Below, piece after piece: positions 48,780-61,059 of a stretch of DNA of 64,000 nt. How positions within the stretch are numbered: position 1 is the first letter of the stretch; each line of letters starts with the position of its first letter. Origin of the DNA: Halichondria panicea. Lineage: Eukaryota; Porifera; Demospongiae; Suberitida; Halichondriidae. Position numbers and translations under genes: made by a program. The DNA is taken from the NCBI RefSeq assembly GCF_963675165.1, contig NC_087380.1:7698517-7762516 (forward strand), written 5' to 3'. The notes beneath the pieces were generated by a model. That model was given only the letters and a program-made list of their open reading frames with translations, ran no database searches and had not been told where the DNA came from.

Positions 48780-49952
48780 CTTGAGGCTCGGATCGGATAC
48801 ACACTCAGGCGACAAGTTAATCTCATAAGAAATTAGTTAAACGTTAAACCTGTGGGTAAAAAATAAATGTGGATAAGTACAGTGGCTGTGACGTAACATA
48901 ATGTGAGGACTACTTTACTTATTGATTTACACAATAGATTTACCATTGAAAGCACTATATCCATTAATACACACTCAAGCAACAAGTCCCTCGGATTGGA
49001 TACACACAAGTCCCTCGGATTGTAAACACATTCAGGCCACACAGTTCTCGGATCAGATACCACGTACTTACTCTGTGACCAATTTTCGTCAAATGTCACA
49101 ACAATACTTCCTTCCAAAGAGAATGGCACTGAACGTCGAACAGACACACCAACACTTTGAAGATGGCTTCACTCAGAGAAACAAGAGGAGAAATCACCAT
49201 CACAACACTTCTTTCATCACAACACTTCTTTCAGAGAGAGGTGCACTGGTCCTGTCACACTTCACATCAATCAAGAAAGGGAGTGTCTGGAAAGCAGATG
49301 GACTTGCTCTGGGACTTGCCATAGCCGGTCGGTACGGTACCCACATAAACACCAGCGTACAGACACTTCAACGCCTCCAGCTGCTTGTCTTTCAAGACTA
49401 TAGACCTGGTTTTCCAACACAGGATAACGTGTACGTGAGAGCAGAAGAGAAGGTAGCAGCCATTACACAACTTGGACTAGATTTTTTTTTTCAATGACAT
49501 CATTATAATAATAAATGAAACGGATATCAATGTTTTAATTAATGTTCTAAATGCGGAATAAGAATACTGATAAATATACTACAATTTACGATTACCAAGA
49601 TTCTTGGTAATTCTGGCGCATGCGTAAACAGTGTATATAACCAGGCCGCCTTTCTCAGCGGCCTGGAATCGAGGCTAGACCTTAACTAACATTTAAAGCT
49701 TAAAGAAGCTATATTACTACCAAAGAAAGCTTTTTTTGATAGAAGTATTTGGTATGAGGTCATTCACAGCTCAGATTACAGTAACTTAATTGATAAAAAT
49801 GCTGAAAAAAGGAGCATTCATAATTATGCATACTGTACAAAATACACGAAAGCAGGAAAATACTAACATAGTTCTATAGTAAGAGCTTTCTTTTGATACT
49901 AAGATGGGGTCATGAAATTGTGTATTGGAGGCTGCATTCTCAAAAGAGTTGT
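48780..49952. other. Spacer between inverted piggyBac-like elements
   Basis: Contains an open frame 48922-49497 (+, 191 codons) whose second half (GVLSHFTSI-like, GLALGLAIAGRYGTHIN) looks like ordinary protein, but I recognise no family and see no clear splice context. A hairpin repeat copy lies at 49617-49680. Coding status is undecided. Confidence 0.4.
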
Positions 49953-49956
49953 TTAA

Positions 49957-50859
49957 CCCTTTAACCGTCGGATTCTTAATTAACAGTGAAGTGAAATGTC
50001 TGTAAATTCTCTATCGGGTTTCCAGAGCAATAAAATGCCTAGCAACCATATAAACCATATACCAATAGAATGCCCATACAACAAGGAAGAAAATGGTGCA
50101 ACATGTGTTGCCATAACAACCACGGTTATTACGCTCACCCGTTTTTCTCATTTTAAATGCTCGGCCAGCGGTGAGATAAAATCCAAAAATTTTTTTTATG
50201 GATCAGCCTATCATTATGGTATAAAGGCTTGACTAAGCTTGATTTTCACGTGCTAAGATATATCAATTTGAAGTACAATACGTACATGTATTACTATATC
50301 GGTGAACGATCTATGAAATTTACAAGCTCACATAAAGACTGTTCATTACTGCTAATTCTATTTTAGCTATACTATACTTACACTACTGATATTCTAGCTA
50401 TACTATACTACTTGCCAGAGTCACACAGTGAGCCCTCTCCTGGTCTTTCACCGTCCTGGTCCATAACACTAGCGTCTAGGTCCATGTCATGCATGTCCTC
50501 AGTCCCAGACAGTTCTTCATCAGCGTCTGGCATAAAGCTGGTAGCCTTTGGGAGGTATCCTACTATCCCCTCTCCTTCATAGGCACTGTCATCACCAGAG
50601 GAGACATCGCCATTGCTGTCCTCAAGCTGTTCAAGCACATCGGCACAAGTAAACAATCTAGCCATAGCTATAAACTTCGTGCGGTAAGATGCTAATGAAA
50701 TTTTAACATAGCAACGTGGCTTGGAAAATTCTAGACTAAATTGCAGGTGATTCTACAGCTCTTCCTCTATACAGGGATGTGCGTAGTTCGAGCTACTTCC
50801 TAAGTATCGCAGAATTAGAATTTCGCAAAAAAGTCACTATTGCGGTGGCGGTTAAAGGG
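49957..50859 (-). mobile_element. piggyBac-like non-autonomous element 2
   Basis: TTAA at 49953-49956 and 50860-50863 bound CCCTTTAACCGTCGG...GGTGGCGGTTAAAGGG termini. It is the near-identical inverted copy of element 1, but lacks about 22 bp containing the subterminal palindrome. Its own frame at 50408-50665 (-) is a piggyBac N-terminal remnant. Confidence 0.85.
50408..50665 (-). pseudogene. piggyBac transposase N-terminal remnant (element 2)
   Basis: Same acidic N-terminal segment as at 48055-48321, on the opposite strand. No catalytic core follows. Confidence 0.65.
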
Positions 50860-51512
50860 TTAAAACAAATGGTCACAGGTAACGCACACAACATGCCAGT
50901 AACCATGGCAACGATGTTGTCATACTGATCCTACAGTGCAGCCCTTAAAATCTGCACATTTCCTGAAAAATTGCAGGTGTCCTGCAAGTGTCCTGCAACC
51001 TACTTACAAAGGATAGTGCAATGTTTCCTGTATACAGTTTCCTTTACTATTCCTGAAGAAGTTCAGGACATGTGTAAGATTCATAAGGAAAGTTTACAGG
51101 AAATTTTGTACTATCCTGAAAATATAGGAAATTTAGATATTTTTCCTGTGTACTACACAATCATGTATAGTGTTCATGAATATTCATGTCAATATCATCT
51201 TACTAATAATTATTATAAAGATATGTATCGTCATAATTATAATTATGATGTTTTATAGGCTTCATGGTACTGCATCAAACAGCGTGGATATAGCTTTCGC
51301 ACAGCAAGTTATTAGTTAGTGGCCTTCAGTAAGGCGTTAAAGCTTCGTTGTTGAATGAAAGCAAGCAAAAACTGAACTTCCACTGTTGGCTGCATGGGAT
51401 GGCTGGCTAGCTAGCTACACGCGTCCTTTAATCGAGGTACATGTTTACAGCTGAAGTGATCCCGTACCAAGAACAATGGAAAAGGGTCACTGAAGTAAAA
51501 TTATAATTGTGA

Positions 51513-52210
51513 TTGTCTTCTTTACTTATCCTGATCCTATTGCCCCAGAACATTAGCAGGAGCCATAATATTATTATATATGTAAGACTCCAGTATTCTT
51601 TGCAAATAAAACGAGCAAAAGCTAAACTTGTTTCTTCTTTGTATTTCTTGCCTCCACTGATAGGAGAGTGTGGTTATGTCATTAATTTTATTGATAATCA
51701 GGTCTGCACGGGCTTTTCTGAGCCCGTGTATGTAATTCACTGCAAATTTTTGGGTTGGGAGGTCATCAAGAAGTAGCTTATTAGCAGGTTTGGAGAGGAG
51801 GTGTATAGGCAGACAGTATGGGGGAGGGCCATTGATAGCAGCATTTCCCTGGTGCTCTGGAGACCTGGGCAGACCAGTAAGAAGTGGGTTACGTCCTCAG
51901 CAGCGGAGTGGCATAGCTTGCAAGTAGGTGATCTTTCACCTCCCCTGAACCTTGAGGCATCCCACTCTAGGCCCACTAGTATATAGGTGAATTTTGAAGT
52001 TCGAGCGCTGGAGCATTTGTCTGTCCCCTTTGCTAATGAGCCACTGAGGGCAGATTCTTCCCTGGATAAAGGAAGTTGAGTTGCATTTGGCTATAGGGAG
52101 CCCACTGCATTCAGACTGCAGTTTGGTGTAGAGTATATAGAGTTCCTTTGATCGACTTCTTCCATGTAGGCTTGTTGCAGTTGCACGTGGCCTTGAGTCA
52201 AGGTAGGGAT
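51513..52210 (-). mobile_element. Non-LTR retrotransposon (LINE) 3' fragment
   Basis: The minus-strand frame 51976-51737 reads CKLCHSAAEDVTHFLLVCP, the C-terminal Cys/His zinc-knuckle (zf-RVT type) that follows reverse transcriptase in many LINEs. Flanking sequence is broken by stops and frameshifts. No reverse transcriptase core is present in the window, so this is a 5'-truncated dead copy. Confidence 0.7.
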
Positions 52211-53906
52211 CACTTCAGCTGCAAATACTTAGTCAAGGCTTGATTACGTATTTTCAGCTGATATACTATACTCCAGCTAGCCTGGCAGGAGCCATAGTTA
52301 TACTTCTCTTAGTCTAAGACTCTAGGCTTCTTTGCTGTGATCCCAGTCCACAGTGCATGTCTCATGTAGTTGTACCGGCCGTTGTTTAGTTTAGTTTTAT
52401 TGCTCTTGAGTTGCTGTGCTAGTCATAGGCATGCTACATGCACTGCATTATAATTATACCATTCCTCTGGTTTCTTTAGTATCATGTCACCAGCCGAGGG
52501 TTTGCACTTTAGTGCTCTAGTTATAATTATACAGTAGCTGTCAGAATAAAGTTCCCCATAATTATACTGTTTGCATTAATTTAGTGTTGCCATTTTTGCG
52601 CAACAGAAAAACTCTATAATTTGAACGCAACCGTTGTATTTAACTGTGCATTGTAAAGCAAGTGAGACTAGTTAGTGCATGTACATTATACAAATTATAT
52701 CGGTATAATTATGTTGATTATTAGATTGCTACATGGACTTCATAATTATGTATATAATTATATACTTTGTTTTGCGTTTTAATAATTATCATGCCAGGGT
52801 TTCATCTAGGATAAAAAATTGGGGGGGGGGAAGGTTTCAATGCCCGGGTTCCCTTAACAGGACCCGCGCCTCGACATGGCTACCCCTCAACAGGGATTAT
52901 TACTCAATGCTCAGTATGCAGCCTACATATACATGTGTTCCCTAACAGGACCCGCCATTGTAACCCCCCTTTTCGGTGTCGTACCCAGGTATTTTCCTAG
53001 TTTTGGGGAGTACACTACCTATTTCTATTCCTTGGGGCTGAATGAGGGCCCCCAACACTTACGTGCTTAATGCTAATCGCAGGGGCCCCTCTCTCAGTAC
53101 TCCCCCAAAACCTAACCGCAGTCACGTGACCCCAACCTCTAGCATGACAGAGATAAATGGGCACGTGACATCCGCTTAAGTGTGCATTCTTGAGAAACTT
53201 AATATTAATTTTTATGAATCATTATCGTAAGTATTATATAGCCCATGTTCACTTTATTGGCTGTGAACTATTTCATTCATTACTTGATATCATCATGTAA
53301 CTATACAACTGAAATGATAATTGAAGTGAAAAGTATATAAAGTGCATGTATTCCTCTCTCCTATTGTGATGGTGGCAGTCTCCCAGTATCACTTGAGCAT
53401 ATCCTCCACCCCTCACCTAGTGTACCTGTTTGCAGTCATGCTCTCTATACAGTAGCCATCATAATTATAAGGTCCTCCCGTTGCGTTTTTTAAAAACGGC
53501 AAGCTGGCATAACAACGGAACAGCAACACCATTACATATTTATACCAATACAGTTACATTAAACGTAATATTGAAATATCATGACGTGCAGTATCTACTG
53601 AATAATCTCAATCAGCAGAGCCCTAGCTCCAAAGGATTATACGTATTGTTAAATATTTATTATGAACTTTGGACAATTTTTGAGAGGTCTTGTTCAGAAA
53701 ATTATGAAATTGAAACTACCGAATTCAGCTACATTGATTAAACGGAATTGAAGTTAGTACCGTTGATCTAGTGTGTATTTTATCAACCGTACATGCAATC
53801 ACAATTGCAAATGGTACAAAATGTGCCACAAGTTTACCACTATATTCTTTGGCGTATTTAATCAATAATTATGTATAATTATGACCGATTGTTTAATCCT
53901 TTACAG
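52211..53906. other. Spacer before ROCO-like gene B
   Basis: AT-rich with short repeats, including a doubled cctaacaggacccgc motif at 52845-52960. Upstream exon(s) of gene B must lie somewhere before 53907, since its first seen exon begins in phase 1. A 103-codon frame at 53430-53741 has no recognised similarity and I could not link it by a splice. Confidence 0.5.
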
Positions 53907-56900
53907 TCTATATTCAAAACCAAACCTACTTGAAGAAACTGGACGAGCTGATGACCGACAAAAACAACACCATCGAGCTACACTATCTCAAGACACACTT
54001 CATTGGTCCTTCGGGTATTGGCAAAACGACCACTCGACAGCGGCTTGTTGGATCCATTACTAACCTGTCTTTGCTGCCCGAAGATCAAAGGAAACGTTGC
54101 AGTACATTACTAGCCGAGTGTGAACAAGTATTGGCCTTTGTGGACAAATCTGGAACAAAGCTTGAATTCAAAGCATCTTCAAGTCTAGAGGAAGAAACAC
54201 AGTTTATCTTCTCTTACCTTATGTCCTGTGAACCTTTTGAAGACAGCAATACTAGTCCACCTAAGGAACAGCCCACACAAGAAACCACTGACCCCAAGAA
54301 GCAAACTCAACTCAAGATCGATGAAGCACCAGTATCAGCAACTGATCAGCCAACACCAGAACCACCGGAAAAGATCAATGAAGCTGCTACTGCACCCAAA
54401 GAAACGTTATCACCAACACCTGGGACAACACCAGAAACGGTATCACCAACTGATCAGCCAACACCAGAACCACCGGAAAAGGTCGTGAAAGTGACCACTG
54501 TAGATGTTGGAAAGGTTGTCTCGAGACTCCGGCGTATTGTGGGTTCAGGAGAGTACACTAAAGAGCTGCTGAACAAAATCCTACTCAATCTGGTCGATAT
54601 AGGTGGGCAGCCTGGATTCGTGGAGATGTTTCCATTTTTAAGCAAAGGCCCAGGGATTTTCCTGGTATTCTTTCGACTGGACAAAGATCTCGATGACATG
54701 TGTCAAGTCTCCTACGAACGAGGAAAGGACAAGATCACACCGTACGATTCAACGTACACAAGCAGAGAATCACTCTCTCAAATCCTCTCAGCTATCAGCC
54801 ACCATACCAAGATTGACTCGGATATTGACAGAGAGCAGTGTATTAAACTGGGCAATCTAGGCTATGCTAAGCCTGTTGCTACCCTCATAGGTACTTTCAA
54901 GGATGAACTGGCAATGCAAATCAAAGTCGATCTTCTGTACGAGAAATGTTGTTATTCAACCAGCAAGAGCGATAGTACCACTGCCAGTCAAGGCCACAAA
55001 CAAAAGAAAGCAATTCGGAACATTTTGACTCAACAGAAGAGTGATGAGCAAGCTAACGTCAGTGCAGAAGATAGGGCTGCCATTGAGCAAACAGTCAGCC
55101 AACACCTCAACTCAGACACTTTCAAGAAAGATGTCCAAGACCGTTTAGAGCAAAAGTTGACAGAGAAAAACGAAGCTGTGACCAAGATTACCAGCAAGTT
55201 TGAGAAATTACTTTATAACCCAAAAGACAAGAAGTTCATAGCAGTGGACAACTACGAAGGCACTGATTCTGATATGGAACCTCTTCGTGAGCATCTTCAT
55301 GGCTTTATCAGTAGCTATTTCAGAGATGCCAAGCTTCGAATTCGCCCACAACAGCTTTTGTTTGGAGTTGTACTGAGAAAAGAATTTGACATCGTGTCTA
55401 TGGAAGACTGCATTCGTATCGGTACCGAGGGATTAAAGATGAGAGAGAAGGAGGTTCGATTCACCGTTTGGTACCTGGATCGGTACGTTGGAACTTTGAT
55501 CTATCATCCAGAGATCAAGGACAAAGATGGTTGGTTTGGGAACTTTGTCATTTGCAACCCCCAAGTGGTATTCAACAGTCTCAGTGTTCTCGTTGTCAAT
55601 CCGCTGCTGGAGCTCCATTCTGAAGACAGCCGTATTCAGTTTAATGATGCTGAGAGAAGGAATTGGATACTCAAGGGGCAATTCTCACTGAAAACAATCA
55701 CTCGATGCCATTCCGATGTAAACCAGGGTGTGAAGAAAGACCAGTTGATTCCTGTTGAGAAGCTGCTCATACTGCTCGAGCATTCCCACCTTTTGGCCAA
55801 AATCACAACAGTGGAGGAAGACCATACCACAGAAGAAGTTGAAACGACATATTTCATCCCCGCTATTCTCAAGTGTGCATCTCGCGAGGAACTAACGAAA
55901 CCACCCCCCACTGGCATTGATACACCCTCTCCAATCAAGATCACATTCAAACCCCAATACGTTCCCATTGGAGTATTTTGTGCCATGATCAGTGAATTGG
56001 TCTCAAGGGGGAGTACTGGAATTCTGGGCATGACTTGGAAACTTGCCACTGATACCTCAGTAAAGAGAAACCTCGTCTCCTTTCACATTGACGAATCTGC
56101 CAAGCATTTTGTTACCCTTATCGCTAACGTCGATTGCTATGAGATACGGATTATTCGACAGGACAGGGACCATACGATGCACGAGCTTTGTTCCTACGTC
56201 CTCTCAACCCTCCTCTTGGTGATGAAGGACATCAGTCCACTACTCACTCCAATCATTGCCTTCGACTGCTACTGTGGCAAACATAAAGATGGTTCCAAGC
56301 TTTGTCTCCTCACACCTGGAGCTGATCCCTGCTTTAAATGCACCAGCAAAGTCTCTCTGAGTCCTCACCAAGAATGCTGGTTCGCAGAAGTAAGTACTAT
56401 AGCATTTTAATTCTTCATACAATGACCTATATCATTTCTGTATCATATCTTTAATAAATTACAGGAAGTCAGCCTCGGGGATGATGTGTTCCTCCTTGCC
56501 CTGCCCTTTGCCTCTAAGCGAGAGTTGAGGGACAAGAGCCTCTCTTTCGAGTGGAGCAAGAGAAGACCCAGAATTAGTGGGACTGAAAATGAATTGGAAG
56601 TCAAGGCCCCGTCAAATAGTCACTTCAAGGGCTTTATCAGTTGTGAGATCTCCAAGAACCAGAAGCATTTCTTCACCGTGTACCACTGCCTCAAAGAGAG
56701 TGTTGGTGAGAATAATGTTAGAGCTTGTATGCAGATTATAATTAGGACACTTTTACGAATGTACTGTACATGTATAATTTAATTTCAATTGTTACAGAGC
56801 ACACCTCCAGCTCTGAAACTGATCAGCTGTTTGCAGATGTGAAGGAAGTGATCAAAGAGATACGCTCTGACTGGTACACCCTGGCTATAGAACTGGACAT

Positions 56901-58089
56901 TGACTATGCAACTAGGAATGTGAGACCTTAAGAATGTGTCCCTCCACCACCTTGAGTGTATTCTCCCAGTGTAGTCCTAATTATGTGTGTGCACTATTTA
57001 ATTGACTGCTGCGGTTATTTAATGGTTGAATAGTGAGCATTTAAATAATACATTTTTAGAATGAGGTATCTATAGCAATGCTGATTCTGCATATTTGGTG
57101 TGGTCTTGTATGAAGTACCAACCTATTTAACAGGTTACTATAGCAATGTAATGTTGAGCTCTTACTAAGTATTTAATACTGTGTTTCACTGTGTGTACCG
57201 ATACAGAGTCTTGAGAAGGACTATCGCTGGGTTGAGCCATGCTTTGAGGCCATGCTGACACACTGGGTGAAGCGCTCCTCTCCTCCCCCCTCCTGGTCTG
57301 CCCTTGTTAGAGCACTAGAGTCTCCCGCCATTGCTCGTGGGGACATTGCAACAACCATTAAGGTTGGCAACTATATTACAATTGAAAGCTTTATTTTGTA
57401 TAAATTGTTGCAGTACATGTTCTATCCTCTACGTTATAAACGCAAGTAGCTAAAAATTATTTGATTTCTCTTTACAGACAAAAGCTACCAGCGACATCTC
57501 TCCTGATATTTTTCATCTCACTCACGGTGTGCTGCCATAACTTGTATTGTATAGTATTACTGTATCAACCGTAAAATAGCTAATGCTTAATTGCTCTTCA
57601 TATCTGTCGTTCTATATTCCATTCCATTCCGCATTCCTCCTTTTACAACATGCCTTTCCACTTCCTCCTATTGTGTACTACCAGCCATATACAGTGTATT
57701 GTACATGTACTGAGTCTATTTGTTCACATTACATGTACTTAGGTCTCCAGTGTGTGGGCGTATCATGCTCTAACCATTTCCTCTCTCCTGCAGGTAACGC
57801 TGGCTACAGTGTGCTGGTGAGCTGCAGTGAGAAGATAGTCCAGTCACTGTCTCATGAGCCCAAAGCCCTAGCTGTTAGTTTCCTGTCAGTCGGACTCATC
57901 ACTGAGCGTGTGTTGCGAGAGACTAACGAGCTGAACGAGATCAAAGCTGACAAAGCCACTAGACTGTACACTGCCCTGCTGGGTGTGGTCAAACACCACC
58001 CTCACAAGTACCACGAGTTTGTCTCCACTCTCAGACTCAACCCACTACACACTGACTTGGTCACACTATTAGATAGCAAGTACACGTAG
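53907..58089 (+). CDS. ROCO-like gene B: Roc/COR-like GTPase, Death and CARD-like domains (5' partial)
   Basis: Exons 53907-56389, 56465-56705, 56798-56919, 57207-57362, 57478-57526 and 57794-58089 (stop TAG) join in frame, about 1114 residues. The first begins after an acceptor in phase 1, so the N-terminus lies upstream and was not found. The P-loop is GPSGIGKTT (54005-54031), G3 is DIGGQ (from 54596), G4-like is GTFKD (from 54890). Between P-loop and G3 lies a Pro/Thr/Glu-rich insertion with a duplicated DQPTPEPPEK segment. A COR-like region and a C-x-C-G-x-H...C...W module follow, as in gene A. 56465-56705 is an unassigned globular region. 56798-57362 is a Death domain split by an intron (IRSDWYTLAIELDI, HWVKRSSPPPSWSALVRAL). 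57794-58089 is CARD-like (FLSVGLITERV, KYHEFVSTLRLNPLHTDLV). Intron phases are mixed, unlike gene A. The domain order resembles that of DAPK1-type and LRRK-type ROCO proteins only in part. Confidence 0.8.
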
Positions 58090-58111
58090 TTTGTCTACAC
58101 GTATATACGCA

Positions 58112-58311
58112 NNNNNNNNNNNNNNNNNNNNNNNNNNNNNNNNNNNNNNNNNNNNNNNNNNNNNNNNNNNNNNNNNNNNNNNNNNNNNNNNNNNNNNNNN
58201 NNNNNNNNNNNNNNNNNNNNNNNNNNNNNNNNNNNNNNNNNNNNNNNNNNNNNNNNNNNNNNNNNNNNNNNNNNNNNNNNNNNNNNNNNNNNNNNNNNNN
58301 NNNNNNNNNNN
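58112..58311. other. Assembly gap (200 N)
   Basis: Two hundred unknown bases starting 22 bp after the gene B stop codon; it hides that gene's 3' end signals. Confidence 1.
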
Positions 58312-60698
58312 TGATAGCACCACCCGACATTTTTGCTCTAGCGAGATGTACATAATACTTACCCTTGAAATTCTTTCACGTCGTCTCCTTGTCGTTTTCT
58401 CGGCTGACTCCTCTGTCCGGTAGGCAGCTCTCTGTCACTCAATCAACTCTACAAAAATTTCTGGTCTACAAACATTTCTAGGACAATTTTCTAGAACGCT
58501 TTGACGAATCAATAATCTGTCCCTGTTCCTCTGTATAACTGTAGTATGTAGATCTACTCAGGTGTTCCTTTCCTGTCAGTATGTGCCACAATCTAATTTC
58601 TGCCACAATCTCACCTTGTGTAAATGTGTAAATGTACTGTAAAGCAGCATCGATTATTATTATTATTATTATTAAATGCAGTTCTTAAATGCAGTTCTAG
58701 AGCGTCTACACAATCAACACCTGGGCGTGCAAGCCTTATCTTTGTGTAGTGATTCAGACACGACCTATTCAGACAGTTCTCTACATGTACGAGGAACAAG
58801 AAGGCTGGATCTGATGTCGGTACCATGAAGAAGCTATACAAACAGTAAAGTAGTAAAGTCGACTAACAGACAGCTGAAAGCACAGTATCTTGTAGAAATG
58901 ACTGCAGTGACTATACACATGTACATGTGTACGTAATCTAAGCCACCCAGTTCTGGTAGCAGTGGGTCAACGAAGAGAAATATACCACATGCTTTGTACA
59001 TTTTGTCCAGTGTTATCGAGCTCTGTTGGATTAGGTAAGTTAAGATAGACACTATCAATGTCATTCTAGCCAATAGACTATTGTTTCTCAGGCCCCTGAT
59101 GTTATAGGACAATTTCACTCATCCCATCAGGCCTGCTAATACTAAGCACAATGGCAGTGATACCAATACTAAATTAAAGGATTTCTTGTAAGGCTAATAA
59201 TAAATTGGATCTAGCATATACTTACTGTGTTTTTATATTAGGTGTATAATTATATATATGTGACAGGGCCTAGGAAAACACCCGAGTTTATTTTTATTGT
59301 TGAATCGGATAAAGCGTTCTCTAAACTCGACCTCCTAAGATCGACCTCCTAGCTATTTTCTATCCTTTCGCCCTCTTGAGCAGATGACGCTCAAACGCCA
59401 TGAATTAATTGAAGTTCAATTATTGATTTCCGGGCACTTCCGTATACTCATAAAGCATATAGTAAAAGATTTCTGGAGAAGACGAGTTAGTTAGATGACT
59501 CTCTAGCTAGCTATGTAGCTGGCATCTAGGAAGGATCTCCTATGTAGCTCATCTAGAAAGGATTTAGCTGGCATCTAGGAAGGATCTTCAAAAAGACAAA
59601 GAGACAAAGACTCCCATCGCTCCAATGGTAAGCTTTCATGTCTTGTTATCAGCTTGTACTTACTTTATAATAGATCGCTCACTTGCATGGAGCGTGTCGA
59701 TTTACCTATTACATAGTGATAGTGCGCATGCGTTAGTTTATTATGCGTTAGTTTATTATCTCATCAGCTTAGCCTCTATGCATGACAGTTGTATGGTCAC
59801 CTTGGATCTGTACATGCGTGCTACTACTTGCGAAGGCTGCTGGGACCAGGGAAGGAGTTAGAGATATCTCTGATCTAGTAGCAGCCTGAATTGTTATAGC
59901 AGTAGTTAGGCAGCCCTCTAATTAATTAGAGGAATGCAACCCGCTAGTTAATAATAATCAGGCGTTTCTATTGCTCTCCTAATTAAGTACTTGGGGGTAA
60001 AGATGTGGCCTAGCCACCAGTCATAGCTTCAGCTCAGTCATGCCCTAACCACATGCAGACCACATGCAGAGAAGTTTACCCTAACCCTAACAACAGATAT
60101 GAAGAGTATAATTATGTCTTGGGACGAACTCCTTATCAAAATTCCTATTAATTATATCAGGTTATAAAACTCCTTATCAATATTGTTGTGCTGTATATCG
60201 TTGTTGTGCTGTTTGTGCTGTATATCTGGCCCTAAATTTATCATCGATATTAATTTTGTGCAGGCCATTGAAGTCTTAATGGCTCCAATAGGTTTCTTCT
60301 ACTAGTGTCAGTGTTAAACGCTGTGTTAATATTTGTGCTGTGTTAATAAAATTAAAATCAACAAGTTCAGTCTTGATCAGGTTTAGGGTTAGTACATCCT
60401 CTAATGTTAGCTCTAAGAAGGCCTCCCCATTTTCTGTGGAGAAATACATCAATGTTATTGGCTCAAGTTATACAGATTGTCATGCAATCAATAATTATAA
60501 TTGAATTGCTATAACAGACAGTACACTAAAAATTGGCCAACGAAGTATACTGAGAATGCATGGCCAAACACAAAGTAGGGTGACCAACCTTAGACATAAT
60601 AGGCCAGTTGCATACACGTTCAATGGAATGCAATGCAATTAGTCGTGACATCACTACTGGATGCTTGCGGAGGCTGGACATCAACGTAGAACTCATAG
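58312..60698. other. Intergenic, no gene seen
   Basis: AT-rich, with an ATT trinucleotide run near 58655-58672 and a short tandem duplication at about 59515-59590 (agctggcatctaggaaggat). A two-copy ccctaa run near 60073 is too short to be telomeric. Open frames are below 100 codons and unrecognised. Confidence 0.6.
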
Positions 60699-60816
60699 TG
60701 TGGTGTCACGATCAATAAGTAATCACAATAGCAGAACTGAACAGAACACGTGGCACAAAGTATTACAAAAACCTAGTCTAGAATGAGTAATCTACTATAT
60801 GACGTAATCTACTACA
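60699..60816 (-). mobile_element. Candidate 3' LTR of the Ty3/gypsy-type element
   Basis: Read on the minus strand it starts TGTAGTAG and ends CACCACA, and it directly follows a polypurine tract (GGGGGGAGGAG, 60817-60831 region). At about 118 bp it is short for an LTR, and the partner LTR lies outside the window, so its left border is provisional. Confidence 0.5.
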
Positions 60817-61059
60817 CTCCTCCCCCCTAGCACAAAAACAAACAAAAAACAACAACAACTCTACAAGAAGGTGTATAACATTATACATACATAGTTACCA
60901 GTTCCATGTGGGTTCGAACCGTTTAACCGGTTTCCGTTCCCGGCGAGGGAACGTCTTAGGTCTCAACAGGGTCAGGCGTTGAGTCCTTAGGCTCTTGTAC
61001 ATGTGGTGTAGGCAAATCTAGGCCCACGTCTACTTTTTCTTCAACGGGAATGTGTTGGT

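Noticed and set aside
48922-49497. 191-codon frame between piggyBac-like elements as a real gene
   Set aside because: No recognisable domain, promoter or splice context; kept only as an observation.
53430-53741. 103-codon frame as first exon of gene B
   Set aside because: No similarity and no splice donor of the right phase that I could defend.
54228-54488. Alternative frame in the gene B linker
   Set aside because: Shadow of the Pro/Thr-rich repeat in the main frame.
60070-60095. Telomere-like ccctaaccctaac
   Set aside because: Only two units; no array.
60900-60925. tRNA-like ggttcgaacc box
   Set aside because: It is part of the retrotransposon pol 3' end; no cloverleaf can be built around it.
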